Positions 40,723-49,700 of a stretch of 64,000 nucleotides of DNA are shown here, in pieces. Positions within the stretch are counted from its first letter, which is position 1. Each line of letters starts with the position of its first letter. Made by a program: the position numbers and the translations under genes. The stretch spans positions 682,001 through 746,000 of the forward strand of contig CAWFYK010000004.1 in assembly GCA_963820035.1 (NCBI GenBank). Direction: 5' to 3'. Under the pieces are notes generated by a model. That model made no database searches. It was not told the origin of the DNA and saw nothing but the letters and a program-made list of their open reading frames with translations. The stretch comes from JAWWPG01 sp963820035. GTDB taxonomy: Bacteria > Actinomycetota > Actinomycetes > Propionibacteriales > Nocardioidaceae.

Positions 40723-42387
40723 TCAGGCCTTGCTGAGGTTGGTGACGATCCGGAGCATCGCGTAGTTATAGGGCGTCGGCAACATGTAGGGGTCGCTCTG
40801 GGACGGCCAACCCTTGAAGTGCGAGGTCTGGAAGAGACCCCAGCTGCCGCCGTAGTACATCAGCACGATCGGCACCTGGTCGTACATCACCTGCTCCAAC
40901 GTGTTGGTGGCCGCCTGCTGTTGCGACTGGCTCGTCGCCTTCGCCAGGTTGTTGAGGGCTGCGTCGACCTGCGGGCTCTTGAAGCGCTCGAAGTTGTTGA
41001 CGGTCGGCGTGTTGATGGGAGCCGCGTAGGCGCTGTTGAGCGCGTTGTTGAAGTCCGTGTAGGGGCTGCCGGACCCACCGAAACCACCCATTGCCGCATC
41101 GAACGTGCCCGCCTGGATCTCCTTCTCGTACTGCGCGTACTGCGGCAGGTCGAGCTTGACGCTGATGCCGGCGGCATCGAGCTGGCTGCTGACCTCCTTT
41201 GCGGCGGCGATCCAGTCGGAGAAGTTGTTCGGCATGACCAGGGTCATGGTGGCCTGCTGGCCGGCCTTCATCAGCTTCCCGCCCTGCAAGGTGTAGCCGG
41301 CCTTGGCGAACGCCGCGTTCGCCGCGGTCTGGTCCTGCGAGACGAGGCCCTTGTTGGGCAGACTCGGGTCGAGCCACTTCTCCTCGTTGGGCAGGATCAG
41401 ACCCGACAGGCTCGCCGCGCCGGTGTAGCCGTTGACCGCCTTCTGCGCGATCGTGTCGCGGTCCAGCGACAGGGAGAGGCCCTTGCGGAAGCTGACGTCG
41501 GTGTAGGGGGCCTTGGTCAGGTTGAGGAACAGGCCGATGGTGCCGCCCGGGGGGAACCAGTAGCTGCGTGTCGAGGGCGCCTTGTCGACATAGGTCTGCT
41601 GGACGTCGGGAAGGTAGTTGTAGGACCAGTCGAACTTCCCACTCGAGACGTCGAGCTGGTTCGTCGACTGGTTGCTCGACTGCGCCGGGAAGTTGATCGT
41701 GCTCGGCGCGATCTTGCTTGCCTGCCAGTAAGAGGCGTTCTTCGCCTCGGTGTACTGCGTGGGTGCGAACGACTTCAGGGTGAACGGCCCGGTGCCGACC
41801 GGCTTCGTGTTCGAGTAGGTGTCGGGCTTCGACACGGAGGCCCACAGGTGCTCCGGCACGATCGGGACCTGTGACACGGTCGCGGCGAACGGGACATCGG
41901 GCTGCTTGAACGTGGCGGTCACCTTGTTGCCCGACGATGTCACGGAGCTCAGTTGGGCCCAGACCCCTGTGGTGTCGAGGGCCGGGTCCTTCTTGAGCAG
42001 CTTGAACGTGAAGACGACGTCCTTGGCGCTGAACGGCTTGCCGTCACTCCACGTGACCCCCGAGCGGATCGTGTAGACGAGGGTGGTGGGCGTGGTGAAC
42101 TGGTGCCCGGTCGCCAGGAACGGGGTGTAGGCGCCGTCGACCGAGCTGGGGATCTCGAGCGGCTCGTAGATCAGCCGGGTGCCCTCGAGCTGCGTGGTCG
42201 AGAACGGGTTGAAGTTCTCCACCAGCGTGGGGTTGCCGGCGTCGCCCTGGATGGTCAGGACGCTGCTGTCCGATGACGAGGTGCCGTTGTTGGCTCCTGC
42301 CCCGCTGCAGGCGGCGAGCGTGGTGGACGTCAGGAGGGCGACCGCCGTGGCAGCGAGTGCTGAGCGGGGGCGGGGTGCGCGTTTCAT
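40723..42387 (-). CDS. Lipoprotein substrate-binding protein of ABC transporter (family 5)
   Basis: 554 residues. Lipoprotein signal with lipobox LAAC near residue 26 (SALAATAVALLTSTTLAACSG), then a family-5 extracellular solute-binding fold: NPFSTTQLEG, YTIRSGVTWSDGKPFSAKDVVFTFKLL, FRKGLSLSLDRDTIAQKAVNG and QVPIVLMYYGG. The family binds peptides, but several members bind oligosaccharides; the flanking glycosidases favour the latter here. Overlaps the GH39 gene by 4 bp. Confidence 0.9.
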   Translation of the reverse strand: MKRAPRPRSALAATAVALLTSTTLAACSGAGANNGTSSSDSSVLTIQGDAGNPTLVENFNPFSTTQLEGTRLIYEPLEIPSSVDGAYTPFLATGHQFTTPTTLVYTIRSGVTWSDGKPFSAKDVVFTFKLLKKDPALDTTGVWAQLSSVTSSGNKVTATFKQPDVPFAATVSQVPIVPEHLWASVSKPDTYSNTKPVGTGPFTLKSFAPTQYTEAKNASYWQASKIAPSTINFPAQSSNQSTNQLDVSSGKFDWSYNYLPDVQQTYVDKAPSTRSYWFPPGGTIGLFLNLTKAPYTDVSFRKGLSLSLDRDTIAQKAVNGYTGAASLSGLILPNEEKWLDPSLPNKGLVSQDQTAANAAFAKAGYTLQGGKLMKAGQQATMTLVMPNNFSDWIAAAKEVSSQLDAAGISVKLDLPQYAQYEKEIQAGTFDAAMGGFGGSGSPYTDFNNALNSAYAAPINTPTVNNFERFKSPQVDAALNNLAKATSQSQQQAATNTLEQVMYDQVPIVLMYYGGSWGLFQTSHFKGWPSQSDPYMLPTPYNYAMLRIVTNLSKA

Positions 42388-44258
42388 CGGGGACTCATTC
42401 CTTCGTTCGTGCCGGCCAGCGTGCCGGCGGACAGTCGGATTCGTGCCACCCCCGGCTGGGGCAGCGCGATGTCGAACTCGGCTGTCCCCCTGCGGGGCAT
42501 GACGGCGGGCAGTTTCTCTTCAAACAGCTGGTCGCCGGCGTGCAGTCGCTGCCAGAGCTCGGCATCTGGCCAGTCGGCTCCGTCGGGGTAACCGGCCGAG
42601 ATGTTGGAGTGCTGCACGTCCACCCGAGCCAGCCAGGCGTCGTACGACGACTCAGTGAGCCCCTCGATAGAGAGCGAGATGCGCCGGTTGAGGCGGGGGT
42701 CTCCATGCATGACCTCGGAGTTGACGGTCCCGTTCCAGAGCAGCACGTCGACGGTGCCGTCGTCGTGACGAGTGGCCCAGGATCGGACGAGCACGTCGGC
42801 TCCGTCGCCCTGGATGCTGCACCGCAGGATGTCGTCACCTTGGTGAGCCGCGAGGTGGGCCGCCCAGTAGCGGGGCTTGCGTAGGTTGCCCACCGTGAGC
42901 AGCCCGAAGCCGTTGTGGAAAAGGGCGGGTGGCCGACCGAGCTCCTCGAAGTGGTCGCTGATCACCCAATAGGCGAGGGCATCCATCCGGCCCTGGACGG
43001 CGGCATAGCCGCTGAGCACGAAGGGGGCACCGGCGACACCGTCGTGGATGCCACCGAAGTGCGTCGAACCGACGCCCCACTCCGTCCACCAGACAGGAAC
43101 GTCCTGGTAGCCGTGTCGCTCGAGCGCGGGACGGGTGTCGAGCGGCAGGTTGCCGTACGTGTGAGACGTCGCGAAGTCGAACGGCACGGTCTCCTTCTCG
43201 GCATGGGCGGCAAGGACCTCGAGCCACTCGGCGGCCGCCGTTGACGGGCCGCCGACCAGCAGCCGCTGGTCCACACTCTTCACGGCGTGCGCCGCCTCGT
43301 CGTAGAGACGCAGATAGTCGTCCTGGGTTCCGGTCCAGAAGACCTCGAGGTTCGGCTCGTTCCACACCTCGAACGGCCAGGTGGCGACCTCGTCGACGCC
43401 GTAGCGGTCCACCAGGTGCTGCGCGAGCGCCGCGACGACGTCGTGCCACTCGCTCCACTCGCTCGGTGGCGAGATGATGCCGCGGTAGGTGAAGACAGTG
43501 TCCTCCGGCTGGCGGGCGATCGCTGCGGGCATGAATGACAGCTCGACGACCGGCTTGATGCCGATGTCGCGGAGCTGGTCATACATGCGGTCGACCTCGT
43601 CGAAATGGAAGGACAACGAGCCATCGTCCGCCCGGGTCACGACGTGGTTGTCGTCGTGCAGGATGGCGTGGGCCCGGACGTGCGTGACGCCCAAGTCGTC
43701 GCGGGCCAGCACCAGTGCTTCGGCGAACTCGTCTCCGATGTGGTTACCCGATCCGTCGTCGCCGAAACGCAGCTGAGTGAGCCGCTCGGAGCCGACCATC
43801 CGCCATACCCGATCGAGACGCCCGACCGGCGCGCCGGCGTCCACGGCGACTTTGAGGGGGCCGGGCTCCGTCGTCAGAGTGCCGGCCGAGACCTGGGCAC
43901 TCCACTCCCAGGCGGGGTAGTCCGCACCGGCGACGGCGCCGATGCGGTAGGTGTAGGTCTCGTTGTCCTCGATGCCGGTGTCTGCAAAGGTCGATCCCGG
44001 GACGGCGGGCACGTCGCTTCCGCCGTGCTGGACAAGTCGGCTCTCTCCGTCCGGCCCGGTGCGCTCGATGAGGTAGCCGGCGGCGCCGTCGACCTCATCC
44101 CACGAGAGCCGCACGTGTCCGACGGCAGCGACGGCCATCACCCGCCGCGGCGCCGGCAGCGCGAACTCCTCGGACGATCTGGTGGTGTCGGTGAGGCGTC
44201 GGTAGATCCGGTTCTCCCAGTCCTCCCGGGCGCGCCGTTCCTCGACGTTGTCTGTCAT
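42384..44258 (-). CDS. Glycoside hydrolase family 39-like enzyme with fibronectin-type domain
   Basis: 624 residues, no signal peptide, so cytoplasmic. An N-terminal fibronectin-III-like domain (about 35-130: VMAVAAVGHVRLSWDEVDGAAGYLIERT) precedes a (beta/alpha)8 domain with FEVWNEPNLEVFW (acid/base Glu 301) and VPVWWTEWGVGST (nucleophile Glu 393), then a beta-sandwich end. GH39 includes beta-xylosidases and other retaining beta-glycosidases; specificity is not clear. Expected to hydrolyse imported oligosaccharides. Overlaps the regulator gene and binding-protein gene by 4 bp each. Confidence 0.85.
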   Translation of the reverse strand: MTDNVEERRAREDWENRIYRRLTDTTRSSEEFALPAPRRVMAVAAVGHVRLSWDEVDGAAGYLIERTGPDGESRLVQHGGSDVPAVPGSTFADTGIEDNETYTYRIGAVAGADYPAWEWSAQVSAGTLTTEPGPLKVAVDAGAPVGRLDRVWRMVGSERLTQLRFGDDGSGNHIGDEFAEALVLARDDLGVTHVRAHAILHDDNHVVTRADDGSLSFHFDEVDRMYDQLRDIGIKPVVELSFMPAAIARQPEDTVFTYRGIISPPSEWSEWHDVVAALAQHLVDRYGVDEVATWPFEVWNEPNLEVFWTGTQDDYLRLYDEAAHAVKSVDQRLLVGGPSTAAAEWLEVLAAHAEKETVPFDFATSHTYGNLPLDTRPALERHGYQDVPVWWTEWGVGSTHFGGIHDGVAGAPFVLSGYAAVQGRMDALAYWVISDHFEELGRPPALFHNGFGLLTVGNLRKPRYWAAHLAAHQGDDILRCSIQGDGADVLVRSWATRHDDGTVDVLLWNGTVNSEVMHGDPRLNRRISLSIEGLTESSYDAWLARVDVQHSNISAGYPDGADWPDAELWQRLHAGDQLFEEKLPAVMPRRGTAEFDIALPQPGVARIRLSAGTLAGTNEGMSPR

Positions 44259-45376
44259 CGGCTCTTCCTTCTCGTGGTGGGTGCGGTGCTCGTCGTGTTC
44301 GAGGGGGTGGTCGACGTGCTGGTACGCCGGGACGCCGGCCGGGAGCCACAGCCGCAGCTTCGGCGGATCCGCAGCTGGGTCGGCAGGACGACAGCCCGGC
44401 GCTTGGTCTCGGGCTCTTCGATCCGCTCCAACAACATCCGCACCGCCCGCTCCCCGACGTCACGCATGGGTTGGTGGACCGTCGTGAGGGCTGGCCGGAT
44501 GTGTCGCCCCGAGGCGATGTCGTCGAAGCCGGTGACGGCCACGTTCCCGGGGACGTTCAGCTTCTGGCTGCGCAGCACACCGAGCGCCCCGAGGGCCATC
44601 TCGTCGTTGCCGCACACGATCGCCTGGGGTGGCGTACGACCGGCGAGCAGCTTCTCCACCGCTCGGGCGCCACCCTTCTCGGTGAACCCTCCGTCGGCGT
44701 CCGGAGAGCTCGGGACGGGGAGGCCGTGGGTGCGCAGCGCCTCCTTGTATCCCGCAAACCGCTCGAGGGAGTCCGGCGACCGAGCCGGCCCCCCGAGGAA
44801 CACCAGGTCCGAGTAGCCGTGGTCGACCACGAGGTGGTCCACCAGAGCGCGCATCGCCCCGCGGTTGTCCACGCTGATGTCGTCGAACGGGTTGCTGCGC
44901 GACCGGGTCGCGACCGTCACGATCGGCAGGCTGCGCGCCAGCGCCGCGATGTCCTGCTTGCTGACGCTGCCCGCGAGGACGACGAGTCCGTCGACCTTGC
45001 CGACGATCGAGAATGCCAGCTCTCGGCCGGACCTGCCCCGGGTAGCGGCGATCAGGACGGCGTCGCCCGCCGCGGTGGCGGCCCGCTCGGCGCCCCGAAT
45101 CACCTCGTCGAGGTAGAGCGGCGACTCCTCCTCAGCTTCACCGGACGAGTCGACGTCGTGGAACAGGACGCCGACGATTCCCGAACGCCGGGTGGCCAGG
45201 CCACGAGCACGACCGTCTGGCACCCAGCCGAGCTCGTTGGCGACGGCGAGGACACGGTCGCGCGTCGTCGGCGACATACCCGATCCGCCGTGCATGGCAC
45301 GAGAGACGGTGGCCGTCGAGACTCCACTGCGTCTCGCCACCTCATAGATCGTGGATCGGGCGTTGGCCACTGTCAT
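44255..45376 (-). CDS. LacI-family transcriptional regulator of the glycan operon
   Basis: 373 residues. N-terminal helix-turn-helix STIYEVARRSGVSTATVSRAM with hinge region GRARGLATRRSGIVGVLF, then a periplasmic-binding-like effector domain (ISVDNRGAMRALVDHLV, AIVCGNDEMALGALGVLR, VAVTGFDDIASGRHIRPALTTV). The tail is Ser/Thr-rich. It is the first gene of the operon it presumably controls; a perfect inverted-repeat operator starts 4 bp upstream of its start codon. Confidence 0.92.
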   Translation of the reverse strand: MTVANARSTIYEVARRSGVSTATVSRAMHGGSGMSPTTRDRVLAVANELGWVPDGRARGLATRRSGIVGVLFHDVDSSGEAEEESPLYLDEVIRGAERAATAAGDAVLIAATRGRSGRELAFSIVGKVDGLVVLAGSVSKQDIAALARSLPIVTVATRSRSNPFDDISVDNRGAMRALVDHLVVDHGYSDLVFLGGPARSPDSLERFAGYKEALRTHGLPVPSSPDADGGFTEKGGARAVEKLLAGRTPPQAIVCGNDEMALGALGVLRSQKLNVPGNVAVTGFDDIASGRHIRPALTTVHQPMRDVGERAVRMLLERIEEPETKRRAVVLPTQLRIRRSCGCGSRPASRRTSTSTTPSNTTSTAPTTRRKSR

Positions 45377-45380
45377 CCTG

Positions 45381-45412
45381 ACGTAAGCGGTTACGTACTT
45401 AACCGCTTACGT
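45381..45412. promoter_or_regulatory. LacI-type operator of the glycan operon
   Basis: ACGTAAGCGGTTA-CGTACT-TAACCGCTTACGT: perfect 13-bp arms around a 6-bp centre. Each arm contains a GTAAGCGGTTA-like half resembling LacI-family sites with a central CG. It lies immediately upstream of the regulator start, so binding would block initiation. Confidence 0.85.
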
Positions 45413-45593
45413 AACCACTGTGGCCGCGGTCACGTCAAGGCCCAGAGGGGGGCCAATTCTCATTCGGCGGAGAAGGCTGAGTGTCTTGTGGCGTCTTGTC
45501 CACAATGTCGGCGTGAGGCCATCGGAGACCGGTCTCCAGCTGCCACGAACGACCGTCGGGTGGTCCGAGCCGGTGGCGGCTTGGCCGCCCTCG

Positions 45594-46619
45594 TCAGGTG
45601 GGGTCGGACATCTCGGCGCGCACGCCGAGGAGCCGCACGGCGCGGCCCGCCTCCATACCTCCCGCGAGCGCGACGACCGCCTCCTCGATCTCGGCCGCGT
45701 CACCGGTGGGCTGCGGGAGGGTTCGGCTGCGGGATCGGGTCTCGAACGGCGCGTAGCGCACCTTGAGCGCGACCCGGACCGCCGGACGTTCCTCGACGGC
45801 CAGGTCAGCCGCCACCTGTCGCGCGAGCCGCCGCAGCTCCGCTTCGATCACCGCCCGGTCCGTCAGGTTCTGCTGGAAGGTGGTCTCCCGGCTGTGGCCT
45901 CGCGCGACGTAGGGCGAGCCGTCCACCGGTGAGGTGTCGACACCCCGCCCGAGCCGTCGGTACCACGGACCCATCGTCGGTCCCAGTCGGGCCGCCAGCT
46001 CGACCGCGTCGGCCTGTGCGAGGCCACCCACCGTGGTGATGCCGAGCTCGGCGAGGCGGGCAGCGGTCTTCTTTCCGATCCCCCACAACGCCGCCGGAGA
46101 CTCCTCGCTCATGACGGCGAACCAGTTGTCCTCGGTCAGCCGGAACATGCCGCGCGGCTTTCCGAAGCCGGTGGCGATCTTGGCCCGTAGCTTGTTGTCG
46201 CCGATCCCGACCGAGCAGTGCAGCCGGGAGGCGTCGAGCACCGTCTGCTGGACCCGCTCGGCGAATACCTCCGGGTCCTCGGTCTCAACCCCGAGGAATG
46301 CCTCATCCCAGCCGAGCACCTCGACCACCACGTCGAGCGAACGCAGGCTGTCCATCACGATTGACGACACCTCGTCGTACGCCGGCTTGTCGACGGGCAG
46401 GAAGACGGCGTCGGGGCACTTGCGGGCAGCGATCCGCAGGGGCATCCCTGAGCCGACCCCGAACGCGCGAGCCGCATAGGACGCGGTCGAGACGACGCCG
46501 CGCTCGGTAGGGTCACCACGCCCGCCGACGACCACCGGCCGGCCGGTGAGCTCGGGTCGCCGCAACACCTCGACCGCCGCGATGAACTCGTCGAGATCGA
46601 CGTGCAGCACCCAGGGCAT
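45594..46619 (-). CDS. Second Y-family DNA polymerase (DinB paralogue)
   Basis: 341 residues from the ATG of MPWVLHVDLDEFIAAVE (a GTG two codons up is the alternative). First acidic motif HVDLDEF, second GWDEAFLG, followed by SVGIGDNKLRAKIATGFGKP and a helix-hairpin-helix LWGIGKKTAARLAELGITTVGG. Catalytic acids are retained, but the second motif differs from the usual SxDEAxLD. Shorter than dinB at 13196 and without a SOS box that I can see. The 181-bp region downstream (45413-45593) contains a lone DnaA-box-like TTGTCCACA (45496-45504) and no gene. Confidence 0.85.
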   Translation of the reverse strand: MPWVLHVDLDEFIAAVEVLRRPELTGRPVVVGGRGDPTERGVVSTASYAARAFGVGSGMPLRIAARKCPDAVFLPVDKPAYDEVSSIVMDSLRSLDVVVEVLGWDEAFLGVETEDPEVFAERVQQTVLDASRLHCSVGIGDNKLRAKIATGFGKPRGMFRLTEDNWFAVMSEESPAALWGIGKKTAARLAELGITTVGGLAQADAVELAARLGPTMGPWYRRLGRGVDTSPVDGSPYVARGHSRETTFQQNLTDRAVIEAELRRLARQVAADLAVEERPAVRVALKVRYAPFETRSRSRTLPQPTGDAAEIEEAVVALAGGMEAGRAVRLLGVRAEMSDPT

Positions 46620-46649
46620 GACCACGGCTCAAGTCTGCCCGGCCGGTGT

Positions 46650-46736
46650 TCACCGAGGAACGGACAGCGGGAGTCCTGCTGCGGTCGCGGCCGCGGCCAA
46701 ACGCTCGTCATACGCCACGAACGAGGTGAGATCGGG
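46650..46736 (-). pseudogene. C-terminal remnant of a PIN-domain (VapC-like) toxin
   Basis: 28 codons reading DLTSFVAYDERLAAAATAAG then LPLSVPR and a stop. The VAYDERLAAAA-x-AAGLP pattern is the usual last strand and helix of VapC-type PIN toxins. A stop lies shortly upstream in the same frame and no antitoxin gene is present, so this is a decayed fragment between nrdJ and the second dinB-like gene. Confidence 0.5.
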
Positions 46737-46766
46737 TCGGCGCCGACGAATGCCTGGTCGACAACG

Positions 46767-49700
46767 TCAGCTACAGCCGCTGGTGGAGCCGCAGCCCTCG
46801 CAGACGTAGCAGCTTCCGGCCGGCCGCATCTTCGTCCCGCATGTCATGCAGAGTGGGGCGTCGACCTCCTTGCCCTGGATGGCCTCCAGCAACTCGGTCG
46901 AGGTCTTCGCCGTGCGGCCCTGCTCCTCGGCCGTCGTCCCCGCCTCATCGGTGATCGGGCGCGATGTGGACTCGGCGGCGACCGCCGGGCTCGGCTGGCC
47001 CGTGCCAGCCGACCCGGTGGTGGGCTGCGTCTTGAGCGACTCCGCCTCCGGGATCTGCTCGGTGTCGTTGACCGACGCCTCGTAGGACCCGGTGTCGAGC
47101 TGGCGCTGGCGCTCTTGGGCGGTGTAGATGCCGAGGGCCGCTCGCCGCTCGAACGGCAGGTAGTCGAGGGCCAGCCGGCGGAAGATGTAGTCCATGATCG
47201 ACTGGCTCATCCGCACATCGGGGTCGTCTGTGAAACCGGCCGGCTCGAACTTCATGTTGGTGAACTTCGAGACATAGGTCTCCAGCGGGACGCCGTACTG
47301 CAGGGAGATCGAGATCGCCATCGAGAACGCGTCCATCACACCGGCGAGCGTCGAGCCCTGCTTGCCGAGCTTGAGGAAGACCTCACCGAGTCCGTCGTCG
47401 GGGTAGGACCCGGCCGTCATGTAGCCCTCGGCACCACCGACCGTGAACGACGTGGTCCGCGAGGGACGCGACTTCGGCAGCCGCTTGCGCACCGGCCGCT
47501 CGATCACCTTGACAACCTCGGCGTCGTCGCCGGTCGCGCTGCCCGACGTGGCCTTGCCGTCGCTCAGCGGCTGGCCGACCTTGCAGTTGTCACGGTAGAC
47601 GGCAAGTGCCTTGAGGCCGAGCTTCCAGCCCTGGAGGTAGACGTCCTCGATCTCCTCGACGGTGGCTCGCTCCGGCAGGTTGACGGTCTTCGAGATCGCC
47701 CCGGACACGAACGGCTGAGCGGCGGCCATCATCCGGACGTGACCCATCGGCGCGATCGCCCGCTCGCCCATCGCCGTGTCGAACACCTCGTAGTGCTCGC
47801 GCTTCAGGCCCGGCGCGTCGATGACATGACCATGTTCGGCGATGTACTCCACGATCGCCTCGACCGTCTCCTCGGCGTAGCCAAGCTTGCGCAGCGCCCG
47901 CGGGATCGTCTGGTTGACGATCTGCATGGACCCGCCACCCACCAGCTTCTTGAACTTGACCAACGAGAAGTCCGGCTCGATGCCGGTCGTGTCGCAGTCG
48001 AGCATGAAGGAGATGGTGCCGGTGGGTGCGATCACAGACGCCTGTGCGTTGCGGTAGCCGTTGTCGGCCCCGAGCGTCACGACGGCATCCCAGGCCCTGG
48101 CAGCGGCCTGCTGCACCTGCCGGTCGTTGTCGTCGATTGCTCGGATGGCGTCGTTGGCCGCAGCATGCTTGCGCATCACCCGGCGGTGGGCCTCTGCGTT
48201 GCGCTCGTAGCCGGCGTAGGGGCCGACCACCGCAGCGAGCTCCGCCGAGCGCTTGTAGGACGTGCCCGTCATCAAGGAGGTGATGGCCGCGGTCAGCGCG
48301 CGGCCACCCTCCGTGTCGTAGCCGAGCCCCATCGCCATCAGCAGCGCACCCAGGTTGGCGTAGCCGATGCCGAGCTGGCGGTAGTCGCGGGTCGTCTTGG
48401 TGATCGCCTCGGTCGGGAAGTCGGCGAAGCAGATCGAGATGTCCATCGCGGTGATGATCATCTCGACGCATCGGCCGAACAGCTCCGAGTCGAACGAGTC
48501 GTCGTCGCGCAGGAACTTCAACAGGTTGAGGCTCGCCAGGTTGCATGACGAGTTGTCGAGCGACATGTATTCACTGCAGGGGTTACTCGCGGTGATCCGG
48601 CCGGTCTCGGGGTTGGTGTGCCAGTCGTTGATGGTGTCGTCGTATTGGATACCGGGGTCTGCGCATGCCCAGGCCGCCTGCGCGATCTTCTCGAACAGCT
48701 CCTTGGCGTCGATCTCCTCGATGACCTCACCGGTCATGCGGCCACGCAGGCCGAACTTGTCGCCGGCCTCGACGGCCCGCATGAACTCGTCCGTGACCCG
48801 CACCGAGTTGTTGGCGTTCTGGTATTGGACAGAGACGATGTCTCGGCCGCCGAGGTCCATGTCGAAGCCGGCGTCACGCAGCGCGCGGATCTTGTCTTCC
48901 TCGCGCGCCTTGGTCTCGACGAACTCCTCGATGTCGGGGTGGTCGACGTCGAGGACCACCATCTTGGCAGCACGCCGGGTGGCTCCCCCGGACTTGATGG
49001 TGCCTGCACTTGCGTCTGCGCCGCGCATGAAGGAGACCGGTCCGCTCGCCGTACCGCCGCTGGACAACAACTCCTTGCTCGACCGGATCCGGGAGAGGTT
49101 CAACCCGGCGCCAGATCCCCCCTTGAAGATGAACCCTTCCTCCTTGTACCAGTTGAGGATCGAGTCCATCGAGTCGTCGACGCTGAGGATGAAACAGTTG
49201 TGGACTCGCAGGCTGCCGGAGAGGTATTCGCCGCTCTCGGTCTGGATGTCGTAGACCTCCATCGGCCCGAGGTTCTCGACCCGGTCGATCTCGAGCCGCT
49301 TGACCGGCTGGGCGCCGAGGCCCGGCTTGTCGAACGAGCGCTCCAGCGTCTCAGCCTTGACGGGGTCGATGAAACCGATCTCGTCGGCGAAGATACGCCG
49401 GTCGCCGGCATTCTGGATGCGCAGCGTCCAGCATCCCTTGCGGTCCGCGCGGGCATCCTTCTTGAACCCGACACGAGCCAAGATTCCGAAGCGCTGCAGA
49501 AGGCTCTGCATGCCCCTGATGTGCTCCTCGCCGACCATGTCCACCTCGACCACAGTGGATCGTTCGCGCGCCGAGACGAAACCCTCGGCCTGGAAGACGC
49601 TACGCAAGTAGGCCGCGGCCATCGGGAGCGGCGCCGTGAAGAGCTGCGGCGGGACGACCATGTCCGAGCCCCGGGGCATCAGACCCCACTTCTCGACGAA

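Noticed and set aside
45496..45504. TTGTCCACA as evidence of a replication origin
   Set aside because: A single DnaA-box-like site with no cluster, no dnaA or dnaN nearby and no AT-rich unwinding element.
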